Shown one piece after another: positions 49,347-60,808 of a stretch of 64,000 nt of DNA. The stretch comes from Prorocentrum cordatum (Eukaryota; Sar; Dinophyceae; Prorocentrales; Prorocentraceae): contig CAUYUJ010018559.1 in the NCBI GenBank assembly GCA_963575745.1, forward strand, positions 1-64,000, read 5' to 3'. Under the pieces are notes generated by a model, which was given only the letters and a program-made list of their open reading frames with translations, was not told where the DNA came from and made no database searches. Made by a program: the position numbers and the translations under genes. Each line of letters opens with the position of its first letter. Position 1 is the first letter of the stretch.

Positions 49347-49800
49347 TTGGGTGGTATTTCTCATCGGGTAATGCTTTCTGGACTACCGTGCACGGCAGGA
49401 GATGCTTGAGTTTGCTAGTACAACGATCGCAAGATAATGCGCTATATCTTCAATCGAGTCGGCGCGTCGTCGTCGTCGTGATCGTCGTAGTTGTCTTCAC
49501 ATGGGAGTTACGCAGGTAATCGTGCCCAGTAGGAGCTTGCCATCTTTGTGCTGAGCTTGCTCGGTGGTGGCCGCACGTGCAATCATTTGTCAACTATTGC
49601 CCGTCATGCTGGATACTGTGGGATGGGTACTTTCCCATCGGATAATGTTTCCTGTGCTACCCTGTACGACAGGCATCTTGAGCTTGTTTGTGCAAATATT
49701 CGAGGATCGTTCGCTACATCTCCAATCGAGTCGGCGCATCGTCTTCATCGTCATCGTCGTATTGATCGTCGTCGTCGCCTTCACGACGACGGCGGCGTGG
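49347..49800 (+). repeat. ~272-bp tandem duplication
   Basis: Copy 1 at about 49347-49510 and copy 2 at about 49619-49800. Shared blocks include CTCATCGGGTAATG / CCCATCGGATAATG, CTTGAGTTTG / CTTGAGCTTG and AATCGAGTCGGCGCGTCGTC / AATCGAGTCGGCGCATCGTC. Diverged, so old. Confidence 0.7.
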
Positions 49801-50160
49801 ACAACTATTGGCAGAAGCCTGGGCGGCGGCCGCCGCGGTGGAACAATTCTCTTGAGCTAACATGTCGGCGTCCCAATCCGTCAATAAGCTCGGACAGAGG
49901 CCATTCGTTTCCCATCATATGGGGGGGTATTATAAAAAGATCCCTTCTGGGTTATCCGCTTCCTGGCCCCCCGACATCTGCGCTCCGAGCCTTTCCCAGC
50001 CTCCCGCCTCTCGGGTAGCAGAGCGGCTCGCTGTCATGTTGCAAGGTAGCGTGTCGCCGGGGCCGTTGCCACGACATGCTGAGCAAGAATTCTCGATCAT
50101 ACGGTGTCTGAAGTCTTTGACGTCTTAGCGACCTTGAGGAGAGAGAGGGGTGGAGACGGA
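49801..50160. other. No supported gene
   Basis: Unique sequence; short frames only. Confidence 0.45.
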
Positions 50161-50255
50161 GGGACGATCGAGGCAGGATGGGGTGGGGGAGAAGGAGGAG
50201 GAAGGGGAGGATGAGGAGGATTAGGAGGAGGAGCAGTGGTAGGAGGCGGAGGATG
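50161..50255 (+). repeat. GGA/GAT purine-rich tract
   Basis: GGAGAAGGAGGAGG with GATGAGGAGG. Confidence 0.7.
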
Positions 50256-50511
50256 AGTAGTTCTTTTGGCCTTCAGTCTATCCCGCCCTCGTGCCGGGGT
50301 TGTAGGTCAGAGGCCTCTCGGGGCCCTCTTGAACCGTTTTGGGGCGCTCGTGGCTCCGAACAAGTCGCGCGGGAAGCGCTGGGGAACTACGGGAGTAACA
50401 CTGGGAACCCCGGGAAATTTGAGAATTCGGGGTCCAGGCCTGCCAATACCTATACGACCACCCTTCAGGTGATGAGGAGGTTCGGGGGGGGAGGAACACA
50501 CGTCTCACTCA

Positions 50512-50812
50512 GTCGATCTCACAATCGTTCTCACTATCGATATCACAATTAATCTCACTCGATCGATCGCACGATCGATCTCACTATCGATCCCACTATC
50601 GATCTCACAATCGATCTCACGATCCCTCTCATGATCGATCTCACGATCGATTTCACGATAGATCTCACACTCGATCTCACTATCGATTTCACGATCGATC
50701 TCACAATCGATCTCACTGTCGTTCTCACTATCCCTCTCACGATCGATCTCACAATCGACCTAGCCATCTATTTCGCTATCGATTTCACTATCGATCTCAC
50801 AATCGACCTCAC
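50512..50812 (+). repeat. ATCGATCTCACA 12-mer array, about 25 units
   Basis: Units vary as ACGATCGATCTC, ACTATCGATCTC and ACAATCGATCTC. It is dense in GATC and ATCGAT. Period 12 keeps frames open as (IDLT)n or (RSIV)n peptides that should not be taken as protein. Confidence 0.95.
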
Positions 50813-51295
50813 GGGACACCACGGGCCACCGCGGGACACCGCGGGGCACCATCGGGACACCACGGCGGGACACCCCTAGCACCCGCCCGCCCACCGGGCG
50901 GGCGGACTTTTGCCCCGGCGGCTCCCCAGCCAGAGGAGGGTTCCTTCCTTCGGGGGCGGAACAGAGGGGGGTGATGACTAGGGGGGGGGATCTCAAGGCG
51001 GGGGCCAGGATATCTCCCCAGATCTCGTGGCGCCTCTTCTTGTTTCATTACGTCCTGGCCCCCCCGCTGGGCCGCGCAGATGCCGCCGGTCATGATTTGC
51101 ACCCCCCCTCTTGGACACCCCCCTCTTGGCCGCTCCCGACTCTCGCCCGCCCACACAGCTCCGCCTCGCCCGCACGCGCGACACGAGCACGAGACCGAAA
51201 CCGATGTTTCCCGGTGGGTGGGCTCTCCGTTTCACGGCGATGTCACCCGCCTACCTCCAATCCACCTGCGGACTGGCGTCTCGGGCCTGCAAGGA

Positions 51296-51455
51296 GGGGG
51301 AGGAGGAGGAGGAGGAGGAGGAGGAGGAGGAGGAGGAGGAGGAGGAGGAGGAGGAGGAGGAGGACGAGGAGGAGGAGGAGGAGGAGGAGGGGAGGAGGGG
51401 TGGAGGAGGAGGAGGAGGAGGAGGAGGAGGAGGAGGAGGAGGAGGAGGAGGGACC
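51296..51455. repeat. (GGA)n microsatellite
   Basis: About 160 bp with GACGAGG and GGGGTGGAGG interruptions. Confidence 0.95.
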
Positions 51456-51471
51456 TCAGGGCATTCCAGCT

Positions 51472-51660
51472 CCAGACCCCCGACGTCTTGATTTTTTCGT
51501 CACGTCGACCCCCAGAGGTCTGGACCCCTTCCACGGGAACAGTTTTGCGTCCCGAGTCGTTTTTCGACGGTCCCGAGGCCCGGGAAGGGCCCCAGGAGGC
51601 CGAAAATAGTGAAAAACCTCCCGTCGCGATTTTTTCGCAACGCGAGGCGGTTCGGGGAGG
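51472..51660 (+). mobile_element. Family C element
   Basis: CCAGACCCCCGACGTCTTGA, CACGTCGACCCCCAGAGGTC, GAGTCGTTTTTCGACGGTCC, GGGCCCCAGGAGGCCG and AAAAACCTCCCGTCGCG in canonical order. The right terminus has decayed to CGAGGCGGTTCGGGG. Confidence 0.75.
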
Positions 51661-52195
51661 GAGTTTTAATTTTTGTCTCGCGGCACGGTGGCGGATCTCT
51701 TGCTGGGGTGGCGAGGAGGAGACCAGTTGCGGTGCCCTTGCCTGCCTGCCTGGGTGGCGGCGCTTTGGCAGGTCGTCTTCTTCGCCCTGGAGGCCGCCGT
51801 GGCGGGCGGAGTGGCGCGCGGAGGTGGAGTGCCTCCTCCCGTCCCTCCCTGCGCCCCCTTCGTCCCCTCCTCTGCCCTCTCCGCCCGCTCGTTCCTCCCT
51901 TCCTGTTCCCTCCTCCCCTCGTTCGTTCCCCTGCCCTTCCCTCCCGCCCCTCCCTCTCTCCCTCCCCCTTGTCGTCCGCTGGGGCCGCCTCTGAGCTGCA
52001 AGGGTGGAGCCAGCCAGCTCTGGGGCCAGCCAGCCTGCCGACAGCGCCAGGGGCGGCCGGGTGGCGCAGCACGTGGAGCGGGAACCTCAGGGCCGGGGAG
52101 CGCTGGAAGATCGGACGGCGGCCAGCGAAGACAGAGGGAGAACGTATCAGCATGGTGCCCGAGCGGCCCGAGCTGCTTCGGGGGATACCGGGGAA
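51661..52195. other. Interval without a decided gene
   Basis: A pyrimidine-rich block at 51835-51985 is flanked by GC-rich sequence with frames open on both strands. Nothing recognised. Confidence 0.4.
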
Positions 52196-52416
<221 letters not shown>

Positions 52417-52436
52417 TGGGGGGTCCCGAGGGATCA

Positions 52437-53016
52437 TGCTGCGGAGGGCGGCTCAGAGCGAGACAGACCGGCGCTGAGGGGATCCCGAAGCGCAGTGCTG
52501 CAGACAGATGAGGAGCTGCAGAGGGTGCAGGAGGAGCCAGGGAGATGCCCCGCCCGCGGGAGGTCGCGAAACGCCACGCTGCACAGGGGAGCCGCAGGCA
52601 ATGCAGCAAGCAACCGAGAGATGACCTGCGAGCGGGGGTTCCCGAAGGCCTCTGTGCAGAGGTTGGAGGGGGTGCTGCAGAACAGGTGGCGTCACTGCAG
52701 CGGTGAGGCGGCAGCCAACTGCCACGAAGTCAGTAGTCAAGCTGTGCGATGCGGTCCAGCGGGCGGACCAGGCGCCAGAGGCCAGAGAGCTGCTCGCTCA
52801 CGCAAACACACACGGTCAGGCCGCCAGTTGCAGCCACCGCTGCCCGCCGACGAACGGGACTCTGCGCGGTGTGGGCCGCAGTGCAGGTGCTCGTGCATGT
52901 CATCGCGGGTGCGCGTGCGATTGTTCGCTCGCGCCCTCACCAGCTCATCGGGGAATCCGTTTCGCACCCCTTGGTCGGTCTCTGAGGGTCCTCTTGGGAG
53001 CTTCTTGGGGAGATAA
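52437..53016 (+). CDS. Weak candidate coding frame, unknown
   Basis: The plus-strand frame continues from the (GAC)n tract to a stop at 53016, with SAVLQTDEELQRVQEEPGRC and KASVQRLEGVLQNRWRHCSG. A second overlapping frame reads SVVKLCDAVQRADQAPEARE at 52725-52785 with strong codon bias. One or two exons of a charged helical protein are possible. No domain is identified and the frames cannot both be used in one exon. Confidence 0.2.
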
Positions 53017-53196
53017 ATATTTGGATCCTCCCATCAAGCGCGCCACTTTCGAGTTCTGCTGCTTTGAGCCTCGGAGCGGTACGTGCCCATGTCCGCGCGC
53101 GTTTCGTTGGGAGTTGTTACAGCCACTTTGAGGGGAAGCGGAGTCGATACTGCATCGGAGCTGGGGCCGAAGCTGGTAGTGTTTGCGGCGAGAAAT

Positions 53197-53545
53197 CATG
53201 CTTGGATCCTTCCCTCCCTTCCTCCCTCCTCCTCAGTGAAGAGGAGGGAGAGAGGGATGGGAGGATCCTCACCATTTGACCAGGCCAGATGGTGAGGATC
53301 CTCACCATCTGACCAGGATCCTCACCATCTGACCTCCCTCCCTCCTCCTCAGTGAGGAGGAGGGAGGGAGGGATGGGAGGATCCTCGCCATCTGACCAGG
53401 CCAGATGGTGAGGATCCTCATCATCTGACCAGGATCCTCACCATCTAACCCCCCTCCCTCCTCAGTGAGGAGGAGGGAGGGAGGGATGTGAGAATTCCTC
53501 TCCATCTGACCATGCCAGACCATGTCAGATGGTGATGAGTCCTCA
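53197..53545. repeat. Palindromic tandem units
   Basis: Three units combining CCTCCCTCCTCCTCAGTGAG with its inverse GGAGGAGGGAGGGAGGGATG, and GGATCCTCACCATCTGACC with CCAGATGGTGAGGATCC. Each unit can fold into two hairpins; the period is about 130 bp. Confidence 0.85.
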
Positions 53546-53640
53546 TCATCCTGGTCTGGCCTGGTCTGTTCTTCCCTGGCCTGGCCTGGCCTCGTGTGGC
53601 CTGGTCTAGTCTGGAGGCGTCATGGGTGGCCTAGTCCAGG
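53546..53640. repeat. CTGGCCTGG tandem repeats
   Basis: CTGGCCTGGCCTGGCC and CCTGGTCTGG units over about 80 bp. Confidence 0.7.
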
Positions 53641-53699
53641 GCTGGACCTTAACGCTGTTTTGCTGGACTTCGGCTGTGTTTCGTTTTTCGGTGTGTGTG

Positions 53700-54560
53700 T
53701 GGCTTGGTGGAATGGCATATGAGGTCCGTAAAGGCGAGGAGCACGAGAAGGAGAGATGCGGACATGAACAGACGTTGACCAGGAGGAGCAGATGGATTGG
53801 GTGGGCGGTCGGCAGGAGGAGGGGGGAGGAGGAAGAGGATGAAGATGATGAGAACGAGGAAGAGGACGAGGGAAGCCAGGAGACGGGGGGGGAACACATG
53901 GATGATGATGAGCCGGAGATCACGAGTAGAAGGAGTCAGAGGACACGAACGAAGATGAATATGATACTGCGGGGGGTGGGATGTTAGTGTGCCGTTGGCC
54001 TCGACGCTTCTGGTACACATGTTAGTTGAAACTGAGGCTTCTTCCCTGGACTCGAGGTTTTGATTCGTTTGTCTGACTCCGGCGCCTCTCCGAATCTATC
54101 CGACTCCGGCTCCGACCTCACCACCTCCACGTACCTCTCCGACCCTACGTTTTCTCCGATTCCGTCTCAGAAGATCGATCCCATTCTTCCGACTGCGGTT
54201 GCCCAAAGTCGACTTCAGAGTCTGAGAGGCCAACATCGGCGCCCCGGCGACCACCCGCTGCACCCGCGTAGGTGCCTTCTTGCGGGACTGTGTCTGTGTC
54301 TGTGTGTGCAGGGCTTGTGCAAATGCGCCGAAGATCCCTTCTAGCCGAGGCTTGAGGATAGCATGGGGGCCGAACAGGTCCCTCGAAGCTTGCTTGTCGA
54401 CCTTCGGCCCAGCTGCCTCTCTCCACAGATTCACACTGAAGACCTGGCCCAGACAACATACTTTGGATGGATGTCTTTCATATCCATGGCCCAGCAGCTC
54501 AGGAGGGATGGGGCCCAACTGGGCCTACTAGGCCGGGCCTGCCAGGCCTGACCCAGCGAG
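53700..54560. other. Interval with open frames on both strands
   Basis: Plus-strand frames include an acidic one (53712-53987) and SDSGASPNLSDSGSDLTTST near 54066-54125. On the minus strand KVCCLGQVFSVNLWREAAGP near 54400-54460 is open over 140 codons. A degraded protein gene is plausible but strand and family are undecided. Confidence 0.2.
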
Positions 54561-54572
54561 CCGAGGAATGAC

Positions 54573-54632
54573 GAGGCAGAGGAGGAGGAGGAGGAGGAGG
54601 AGGAGGAGGAGGAGGAGGAGGAGGAGGAGGAC
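54573..54632. repeat. (GGA)n microsatellite
   Basis: Clean tract of 60 bp. Confidence 0.95.
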
Positions 54633-54715
54633 CAGAGCAATTCCAAGATGCACCAGCGATGCTGCACTACACCCCTCCCATCACAAGTTATCTTCCTGGG
54701 CCCCCCTCAAGCAGC

Positions 54716-55790
54716 CTTCGAACATGGTGACAGTTTCGCAGTTTACAGCCCCCCCCCCCCCCGCGACGGTGAGGTTTTATCTGAATCCCCGTAAGACGCC
54801 ACTGCGCTGGGCCCCACCAGCAGCGTTCGAAGGTGGCGACAGCTTCGCAGTTCCCAGCACCCCCAGCGACGGCGAGGTCGAAGGTGTTGACAGTTTCGCA
54901 GTTTGCAGTCCACCAGCAGATGGATAGGTGTAATCGGAATCCCTGTATGATCTCACTGCGCTGGGCCCATCCGCAGCCCTCGAACGTGGCGACAGATTCG
55001 CAGTTCGCAGGCCCCCAGGGGTGGCGAGGTCTCATCGGCTATGAACATGGCGTCACTCCGCTGGGCTTCCCAACGGCCCGCTTGACTGGCGACGGCTTCG
55101 CACTTTGCATGTTTCGCGAAGGCGATGTTTCATCTGATCGGCATAGGACGTTGGTCCGCTGGACCTTGCAGAGGCCAACCCACGCGCTGGCAGTTTCGCA
55201 GTTCGCAACCCTCAGCAGAGGCGAGGTCTCATCTGGTCTGAATAGGACGTCACCCTGCTGGACCCAGGAGCCCACGAAATTGGCGACGGTCACGCAGCTC
55301 GCAGCCCACAGCGACTGTGAGGTTTCGTTTGGCCCAAATTCTCGAGAATGCCGACGTTTTCGTAGTTCGCAGCCCCTGGCGACGGCCATGTCTTATTTGA
55401 TCAGAGCAGTACGCCACTTCCCTGGGCCTCCCGGAGGCCCACCCCGCGCTGGCAGTTTCGCAGCTCGCAGCCCTCAGCAGCGACGAGGTCTCATCTGGTC
55501 TGAGTAGGACGTCACCCTGCTGGACCCAGGAGCCCACGTGGATTTTGGCGGTCACGCAGCTACTCGCAGCCCCCAGCGACTGCGAGGTTTTCTTTGCCCC
55601 CAGTCCTCGAGAATGCCGACGTTTTCGTAGTTCGCAGCCCCTGGCGACGGCGAGGTCTTATTTGATTTGAGTAGTGCACCATGCCCCTGGACCTCCCCAA
55701 CGCCCACGAAAGCGCCGACAGTTTCACAGTTCAGTCCCCAGCGACGTTGAGCTCTCATCTAACTCGAATAAGATTTCTCTCCGTTGTATT
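54716..55790 (+). repeat. ~95-105-bp minisatellite, about ten units
   Basis: Diverged units with GGCGACAGTTTCGCAGTTCG, GCAGCCCCCAGCGACGGCG, AGGTCTCATCTG and GACGTCACTCCGCTGGG blocks. Pairs of units (55190-55290 and 55445-55545) are much more alike than neighbours, so blocks were duplicated secondarily. Translation repeats VSQFA-like peptides without a constant frame. Confidence 0.85.
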
Positions 55791-56092
55791 CCCCAGGAAC
55801 ACGCGACTGTGGCGACATTGTCGCAACTCGAATAGGCGCGCCAGCGCGGCTTGTGAGACGCGCTGGTAAGCCCCCAGCGGTTAGCGACACCGCGGCTGAG
55901 TCGGTCGCGGCAGACCAGCTGGCCACTCTGCGCGCGAGCCTGCGAGCGCTAGCGCGGCCGCAGCGATCTACCAGCCAACGCCAAGCACTCATCGCAATCG
56001 CCGCCGCATGGGTTTTGCAAACCAAGTTGCGGTTGGGTGGGTGGGATAAATGATTGTGTGAGCCGTGGCGTTGACATGTTCAATTTCGGCAG
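55791..56092. other. No supported gene
   Basis: Unique sequence with GC-rich frames on both strands; one minus-strand frame reads MVCKTHAAAIAMSAWRWLVD. No domain. Confidence 0.35.
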
Positions 56093-56315
56093 GGTGAGTT
56101 GCACCACGCATGTTGCGCCACATAGGTTGCACCACCAAAGCGGCACGACATATATTGCATACGATGTTTTGCCTCACGTCGTTCGCTCCACATGCATTGC
56201 ACAGCCTATATTGCACCACGTTGATTGCAACACGTCGATGGTCCGACCTGGATTGTGCAGCACATACGGCTAGAAACACATTGTTTGGGGTCCACGCTGG
56301 CTTACATGTCTTAAT
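56093..56315 (+). repeat. TTGCACCACATAG array, second locus
   Basis: Short version of 28486-29160, ending GAAACACATTGTTTGGGGTC then CACGCTGGCTTACATG, which matches the end of the longer array. Confidence 0.75.
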
Positions 56316-56334
56316 CCCTCCCCGAAGACACAGA

Positions 56335-56430
56335 ACCCTTTTTCCCAGCAGGCGCGAGGGCTTCTGAGACGCCGCGCCGCCTTCAGAAAACGGCGGCTTG
56401 CCTCCTCGCACTTCCCTTTCACTTCCCCAG
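56335..56430 (+). repeat. Dispersed repeat O, copy 2
   Basis: GGGCTTCTGAGACGCCGCGCC then TTCAGAAAACGGCGGCTTGC and TTTCACTTCC, related to 18485-18560. Confidence 0.5.
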
Positions 56431-57892
56431 CGGGCACGCCGCCGATTGTCGCAGGCCACAGGGCTTCACGACGTTGCGCAATTGACAGCGGGGGAGGGGG
56501 CTTCTCAGCCTGCGTGGGGCGCTGTAAGGGTTCAAGTGTCTTCGGGCATCTGTTTCAGTGTTGTCTTCTGAATAAGACTTCTGACGTAAGAGCAGTTTAT
56601 GGACAGTTTACCCTTCTTGAGTGCACTCGTCAGTGTTGTGCCGTCGCTGGACCAAATTTGCACAGGTTGGGTTGCGGGCGTAATCCATGACAAGCACACC
56701 TATTATTTGCTTGCTTGCTTGCCTACCTGCTTGCCTGGTTGCATGCTCGCCGTCTGCGCCATGGTCACAGACCCAGACATCACACGCATCAACACCACCG
56801 GCTGAGCCACCCTTCTATTCTACACCACGTCAGTTTGGAGGCAGCGCTGGCAGACGCCCTCTCGTTTGCACATCGCTAGCTGGTAGTCAATCTCAACCGG
56901 GCAACGATGGCCAACGTGCGAGCCCGTCTGACCAAATCAGAGAATTCGTGACATACCGGAGCGTGGGAGTGTATTCACTCAGTTGTCATGCGTGTCTTGA
57001 GTTCCAAAATCTTGTAGCTGTTAGATATTCCTTCCCTGCTGCATACAACACACGAGCGGAATCCTATCTTAGCAGGTGCCCTGCCGGTCTGTGGATCAGC
57101 TGTCGCAGTTCTTTCGGCCCCCCAGATCAACGGCTTGGACTACGACAAATTGCTCACGAACACGGCGATGCTGTCGGCTGTTCGCACCAACATCGCCCAG
57201 GTGTGGAAGTCTCTTTCTTCTGCGAGGAAGAGTGGAGGAAGTGAGCCGACGGGAGCGTACCCACTTCATAATACATTCGCGTGCCATAGGTTACAGCTTC
57301 TGCCATCTGCAACCTCCTTCGCCGCTTCAGCGCAGTCCAAATCCATTTCATCATCCTCGGAAATATATTATTTACAGCTTCCATGATCAAAAAGCCTGGC
57401 TGGTGCTTAGCTGCTTCAGCGTGACACCCTATTGCATGGGAAGCTGGTGGTCGGGTGTTCAGGGACGGAGCTTTGTGGGTAGCGGCTTGACCTGCCAGAC
57501 GCAAATTCCAGGCAAAAGGAGGGCAAGGCATTTAACGGGTGAGATCGACGCATCATCTCGTTCCCGCGCGATTTGAGGGTCGTTGTCAGTCAATCGGGGT
57601 GCACCAGTCTTGCAGATAGCAACATACGAATTGCTTATACTTCCTGCTCTCTTTTCCTCTCTCACGCTCATCTTCCTGTGCTGCTTCACTTTGTATGCCG
57701 GGTGAGAACTTTCTGAGCTAATACTTAACATCGATCGCATTGAGTATGGGTCATGTTCATTGGTCTCATACCTTAATGTGTCACGGTACGTGAGCTTGCG
57801 CTTATTTCTGATCAGCAATAATCGAAGACGCCTACGGCGAATCATTGCCGCCCCTGCATTTTTGGAAGCGCCTACGTGGCCGTTGGGCTAGA
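56431..57892. other. 1.46-kb interval without a supported gene
   Basis: Among the less GC-rich stretches of the window. Frames of up to 185 codons (56687-57244) occur in several phases, without domain, repeats or strong codon bias. Confidence 0.4.
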
Positions 57893-57978
57893 GCGTGGCC
57901 AAGCTATCGGACAATGTGTTTCCCCAGCCGTCGTTGAAACCCTTCGGGGGAACACGTGAGAAAGAGGGAATCAGGAGA
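57893..57978 (+). repeat. Dispersed repeat P, copy 1
   Basis: CCAAGCTATCGGACAATGTG, CCCAGCCGTCGTTGAAACCC and GGGGGAACACG; matches 59323-59406. Each copy is followed by a triplet microsatellite. Confidence 0.75.
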
Positions 57979-57990
57979 AGAATGAGAAGG

Positions 57991-57991
<1 letters not shown>

Positions 57992-58089
<98 letters not shown>

Positions 58090-58123
58090 TAGTAGTAGTA
58101 GTCGTAGTAGTAGTAGTAGTAGT

Positions 58124-58196
<73 letters not shown>

Positions 58197-58197
58197 C

Positions 58198-58249
<52 letters not shown>

Positions 58250-58330
58250 CGTAGTAGCGTAGTAGTAGTAGTAAGTAGTAAGTAGTAGTAGTAGTAGTAG
58301 TAGTAGTCGTAGTAGTAGGTAGTAGTAGGA
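57992..58330. repeat. (GTA)n microsatellite, 340 bp
   Basis: Long GTA tract with TGG, TCG and AAG interruptions. Confidence 0.97.
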
Positions 58331-58460
58331 GGAGGAGAGTAGGAGTAGAGAGAGAGGAGGAGGATGAGGGAGGAGGAAGAAGAAGAAGAAGAAGAACACA
58401 CAAATTGAAGAGGAGGAGGAGGAGGAGGAGGAGGAGGAGGAGGAGGAGGAGGAGGAGGGA
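58331..58460. repeat. GGA/GAA purine tract
   Basis: GGAGGAGAG, (GAA)n near 58377-58396, then clean (GGA)n. Confidence 0.9.
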
Positions 58461-58469
58461 GAGTAGACC

Positions 58470-59310
58470 TCTTGGGAGCCTCTTGGGGCACGCTCGTCGC
58501 CTCCTGGGAGCTTCCTGGGGCCCCTTGGGGGCCTCCGCGGGGGCGATTCCAAAAGGCAGGGGGCGGCGGTGATTCGCCGTAGGCGTCTTCGATCCGCCGC
58601 CCCCTGTGGTCTTGCCACAGGGGTGCCCGGCGTGCTAAATTTCAGGTGGTTTTAGGTTCTCTTGAAGATTCCCCATGGGGCTTCGGCACAGCGCGCCGGC
58701 CACCCAAAAGGCCACCAAATTTGCCCCGTCGGCTCCAAGACGGCCAACATGGCCCAAGATGGCTCCATATTCGCCCAAGATGGTCAAATATGGCCTCCAA
58801 GACGGCCCAAGAGGGTCCCAGATGCCTCCAAGTCCGCGCTAGAAGCCACCAAGAAGGCCCAAGGTTGCTCCAAGATGCCCCAAGACGGCGGCCTAATTGG
58901 CCTCCAAGGAGTCTGCCAGGAAGGCCCGAAGAGCCAACAACCATTGATTTTCCTAAGGTCATTGGAAGACTTTGCTCTTTTGCTTATTTTCGGCCTTCCG
59001 ACGGCCCCAGACGGCCCAAGAGCCCCCCAAGTTCGCCCCAAGACCGCCCAAGAGGCCTCCAAGATGGCCCCATGACAGCCCAAGAGGCTCCCAAGACGGC
59101 CCCAAGAGTGCCCCAAGACGAGCCAATACAGCTCCAAGACGCCGAAGATGGCATCCAAGACGGCCTAAAGCACCCCAAGAGGGCCCCAAGTGGGTTCAGA
59201 GAGGCCCCCAAGACGGCTTCCTACGGCGTCAGACGGCCCAGGAACGCTCTCAGATGCCAAAGAGGCCCCGAAGAGGCCCCAAAGGCCTCCAAGAGGCATG
59301 TGGCCGAACG
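58470..59310 (+). repeat. CCAAGA decamer-like array, largest
   Basis: About 840 bp, strongest after 58720: CCAAGACGGCC, CCCAAGATGGC and CCAAGAGGCCCC units. It is interrupted near 58935-58995 by unique sequence. The start at 58470-58530 is in inverted orientation (CTCTTGGGAGCC). Confidence 0.8.
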
Positions 59311-59322
59311 TTGTGGCCAGAG

Positions 59323-59406
59323 CCCTGCCAAGCTATCGGACCATGTGTTCTCTCAGCCGTCGTGGAAACCCTTCGGAGAACACGCGGGGGAGAAGGAATA
59401 AGCGGA
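59323..59406 (+). repeat. Dispersed repeat P, copy 2
   Basis: CCAAGCTATCGGACCATGTG, CTCAGCCGTCGTGGAAACCC and GGAGAACACG. Confidence 0.75.
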
Positions 59407-59423
59407 GGGGAGGGAACAACATA

Positions 59424-59475
59424 GAGAGGAGGAGGAGGAGGAGGAGGAGGAGAAGGAGGAGGAGGAGGACCAGTT
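59424..59475. repeat. (GGA)n microsatellite
   Basis: Short GGA tract preceding the inverted composite locus, as expected from the (TCC)n at the other locus. Confidence 0.9.
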
Positions 59476-59493
59476 TAAACCCAAGACTCCTCA

Positions 59494-59755
59494 ACGATGT
59501 TGGAAAAATACCTCCCTCCAAGCTCCCTCTTCGTAGGCTCATACTGGGGTCATTTCCACTTCTGGAAGTGCCCCGTTGGGAGAAACGCTGTTCTCGGAAC
59601 TTCAACGCCACGAATCAATTTGATTGTTGTGCCTTCACGATCCCGAATCGTGCCAGAACACCGTTCCGGGGACTTCAGCATCGCGAATCAACGTGAAGGT
59701 GGCGCCCTGACAATCCAGAATCGTTCCACAACACCATTTCTGGTACGTTAGCCAT
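59494..59755 (-). repeat. Inverted R2 repeat and shared segment
   Basis: Units such as CTTCAGCATCGCGAATCAACG and CCCTGACAATCCAGAATCG are the inverse of R2 at 31735-31900. The shared CAACGATGTTGG segment lies on its left. Confidence 0.7.
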
Positions 59756-59779
59756 GGGAACCCGTGAAACTCTTACAAT

Positions 59780-60185
59780 TTATTAAGGCGAATGTGCGCG
59801 GCGCTCAGGCGAGAGCCACATTGTGAAAATCACCCGCCTTCAATCCAGGAACGTCTTGCAAATGTTTAAGACGAATGTGCACGGCGCTCAGGCGAGAGCC
59901 ACATTAAAAAAACACCCGCCCTCAATCCGTGAAGCTCTGGTAACTGTTTCAGTGTATGTGCGCGGCGCTAAGGTGAAAGCCACATGTTGAAAACGACCCG
60001 CCCTCAATCCGTGAAACGTGTTGCACATTTTGAAGACAAATGTGCGCGGCGCTAAGGTGAAAGCCACATGTTGAAAACGACCCGCCCTCAATCCGTGAAG
60101 GTCTTGCAAATGTTTAGGGCGAATGTGCGCGGCGCTAAGGCGAGAGCCACAGTTTGAAAACCACCCACCCTCCATCTGTGAAGCT
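59780..60185 (-). repeat. Inverted R1 array, five units
   Basis: Units of about 84 bp with GAATGTGCGCGGCGCTCAGG then CGAGAGCCAC, and CACCCGCCCTCAATCCGTG. Units 3 and 4 are nearly identical, showing recent local duplication. A period near 84 bp equals 28 codons, so a minus-strand frame repeats GRFQHVAFTLAPRTF. Confidence 0.85.
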
Positions 60186-60299
60186 GCTGCCGTTTCTTAA
60201 GTTCAGGATCGTGAGTCGTCAGGAAATCTCAGGCGAAACGTCTGGCCCGCCCTTCCGACTGGCTTCGGTGTGCGACAGAGAGGAGTTGTTTATGAGGGG

Positions 60300-60440
60300 A
60301 AGGAATGGAGGAGGAGGAGGAGGAGGAGGAGGAGGAGGAGGAAGAAAAGGACAAGGACGAGGCAGAGGACGAGGAACGAGTAGGAGGAGGAGGAGGAGGA
60401 GAAGAGAAGAAAACCAGGAGGACAATGATCAGGATGAGGA
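60300..60440 (+). repeat. GGA/GAC purine-rich tract
   Basis: (GGA)n with AAGGACGAGG interruptions. Confidence 0.85.
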
Positions 60441-60606
60441 GGAGCTTGAGAGGAAGCTGAACCTTCGATGCCGAAGTAAGCCAGAGGAGGGAGCTGACGA
60501 GCAGGAACCCTGTCGCCCAGGCTGTTGCCACCGAGGTTGGCAAGGGTGTCGCCGTCAGCGACGTCGAGACGGTGATCCCTCCGCCGCCTTCTTGTCCTCT
60601 CCCTTC

Positions 60607-60798
60607 CCCTCCTCCTCCTCCTCCTCCTCCTCCTCTCCTCCTCCTCCTCCTCCTCCTCCTCCTCCTCCTCCTCCTCCTCCTCCTCCTCCTCCTCCTCCTC
60701 CTCCTCCTCCTCCTCCTCCTCCTACCTCCTCCTCCTCCTCCTCCTCCTCCTCCTCCTCCTCCTCCTCCTCCTCCTCCTCCTCCTCCTCCTCCTCCTAT
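60607..60798. repeat. (TCC)n microsatellite
   Basis: About 190 bp, ending 10 bp before the spliced-leader relic. Confidence 0.97.
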
Positions 60799-60808
60799 TC
60801 CTCCCTGG

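Noticed and set aside
50555-50879. IDLT and RSIV repeat peptides
   Set aside because: Period-12 DNA repeat gives period-4 peptides in every frame; there is no flanking coding sequence.
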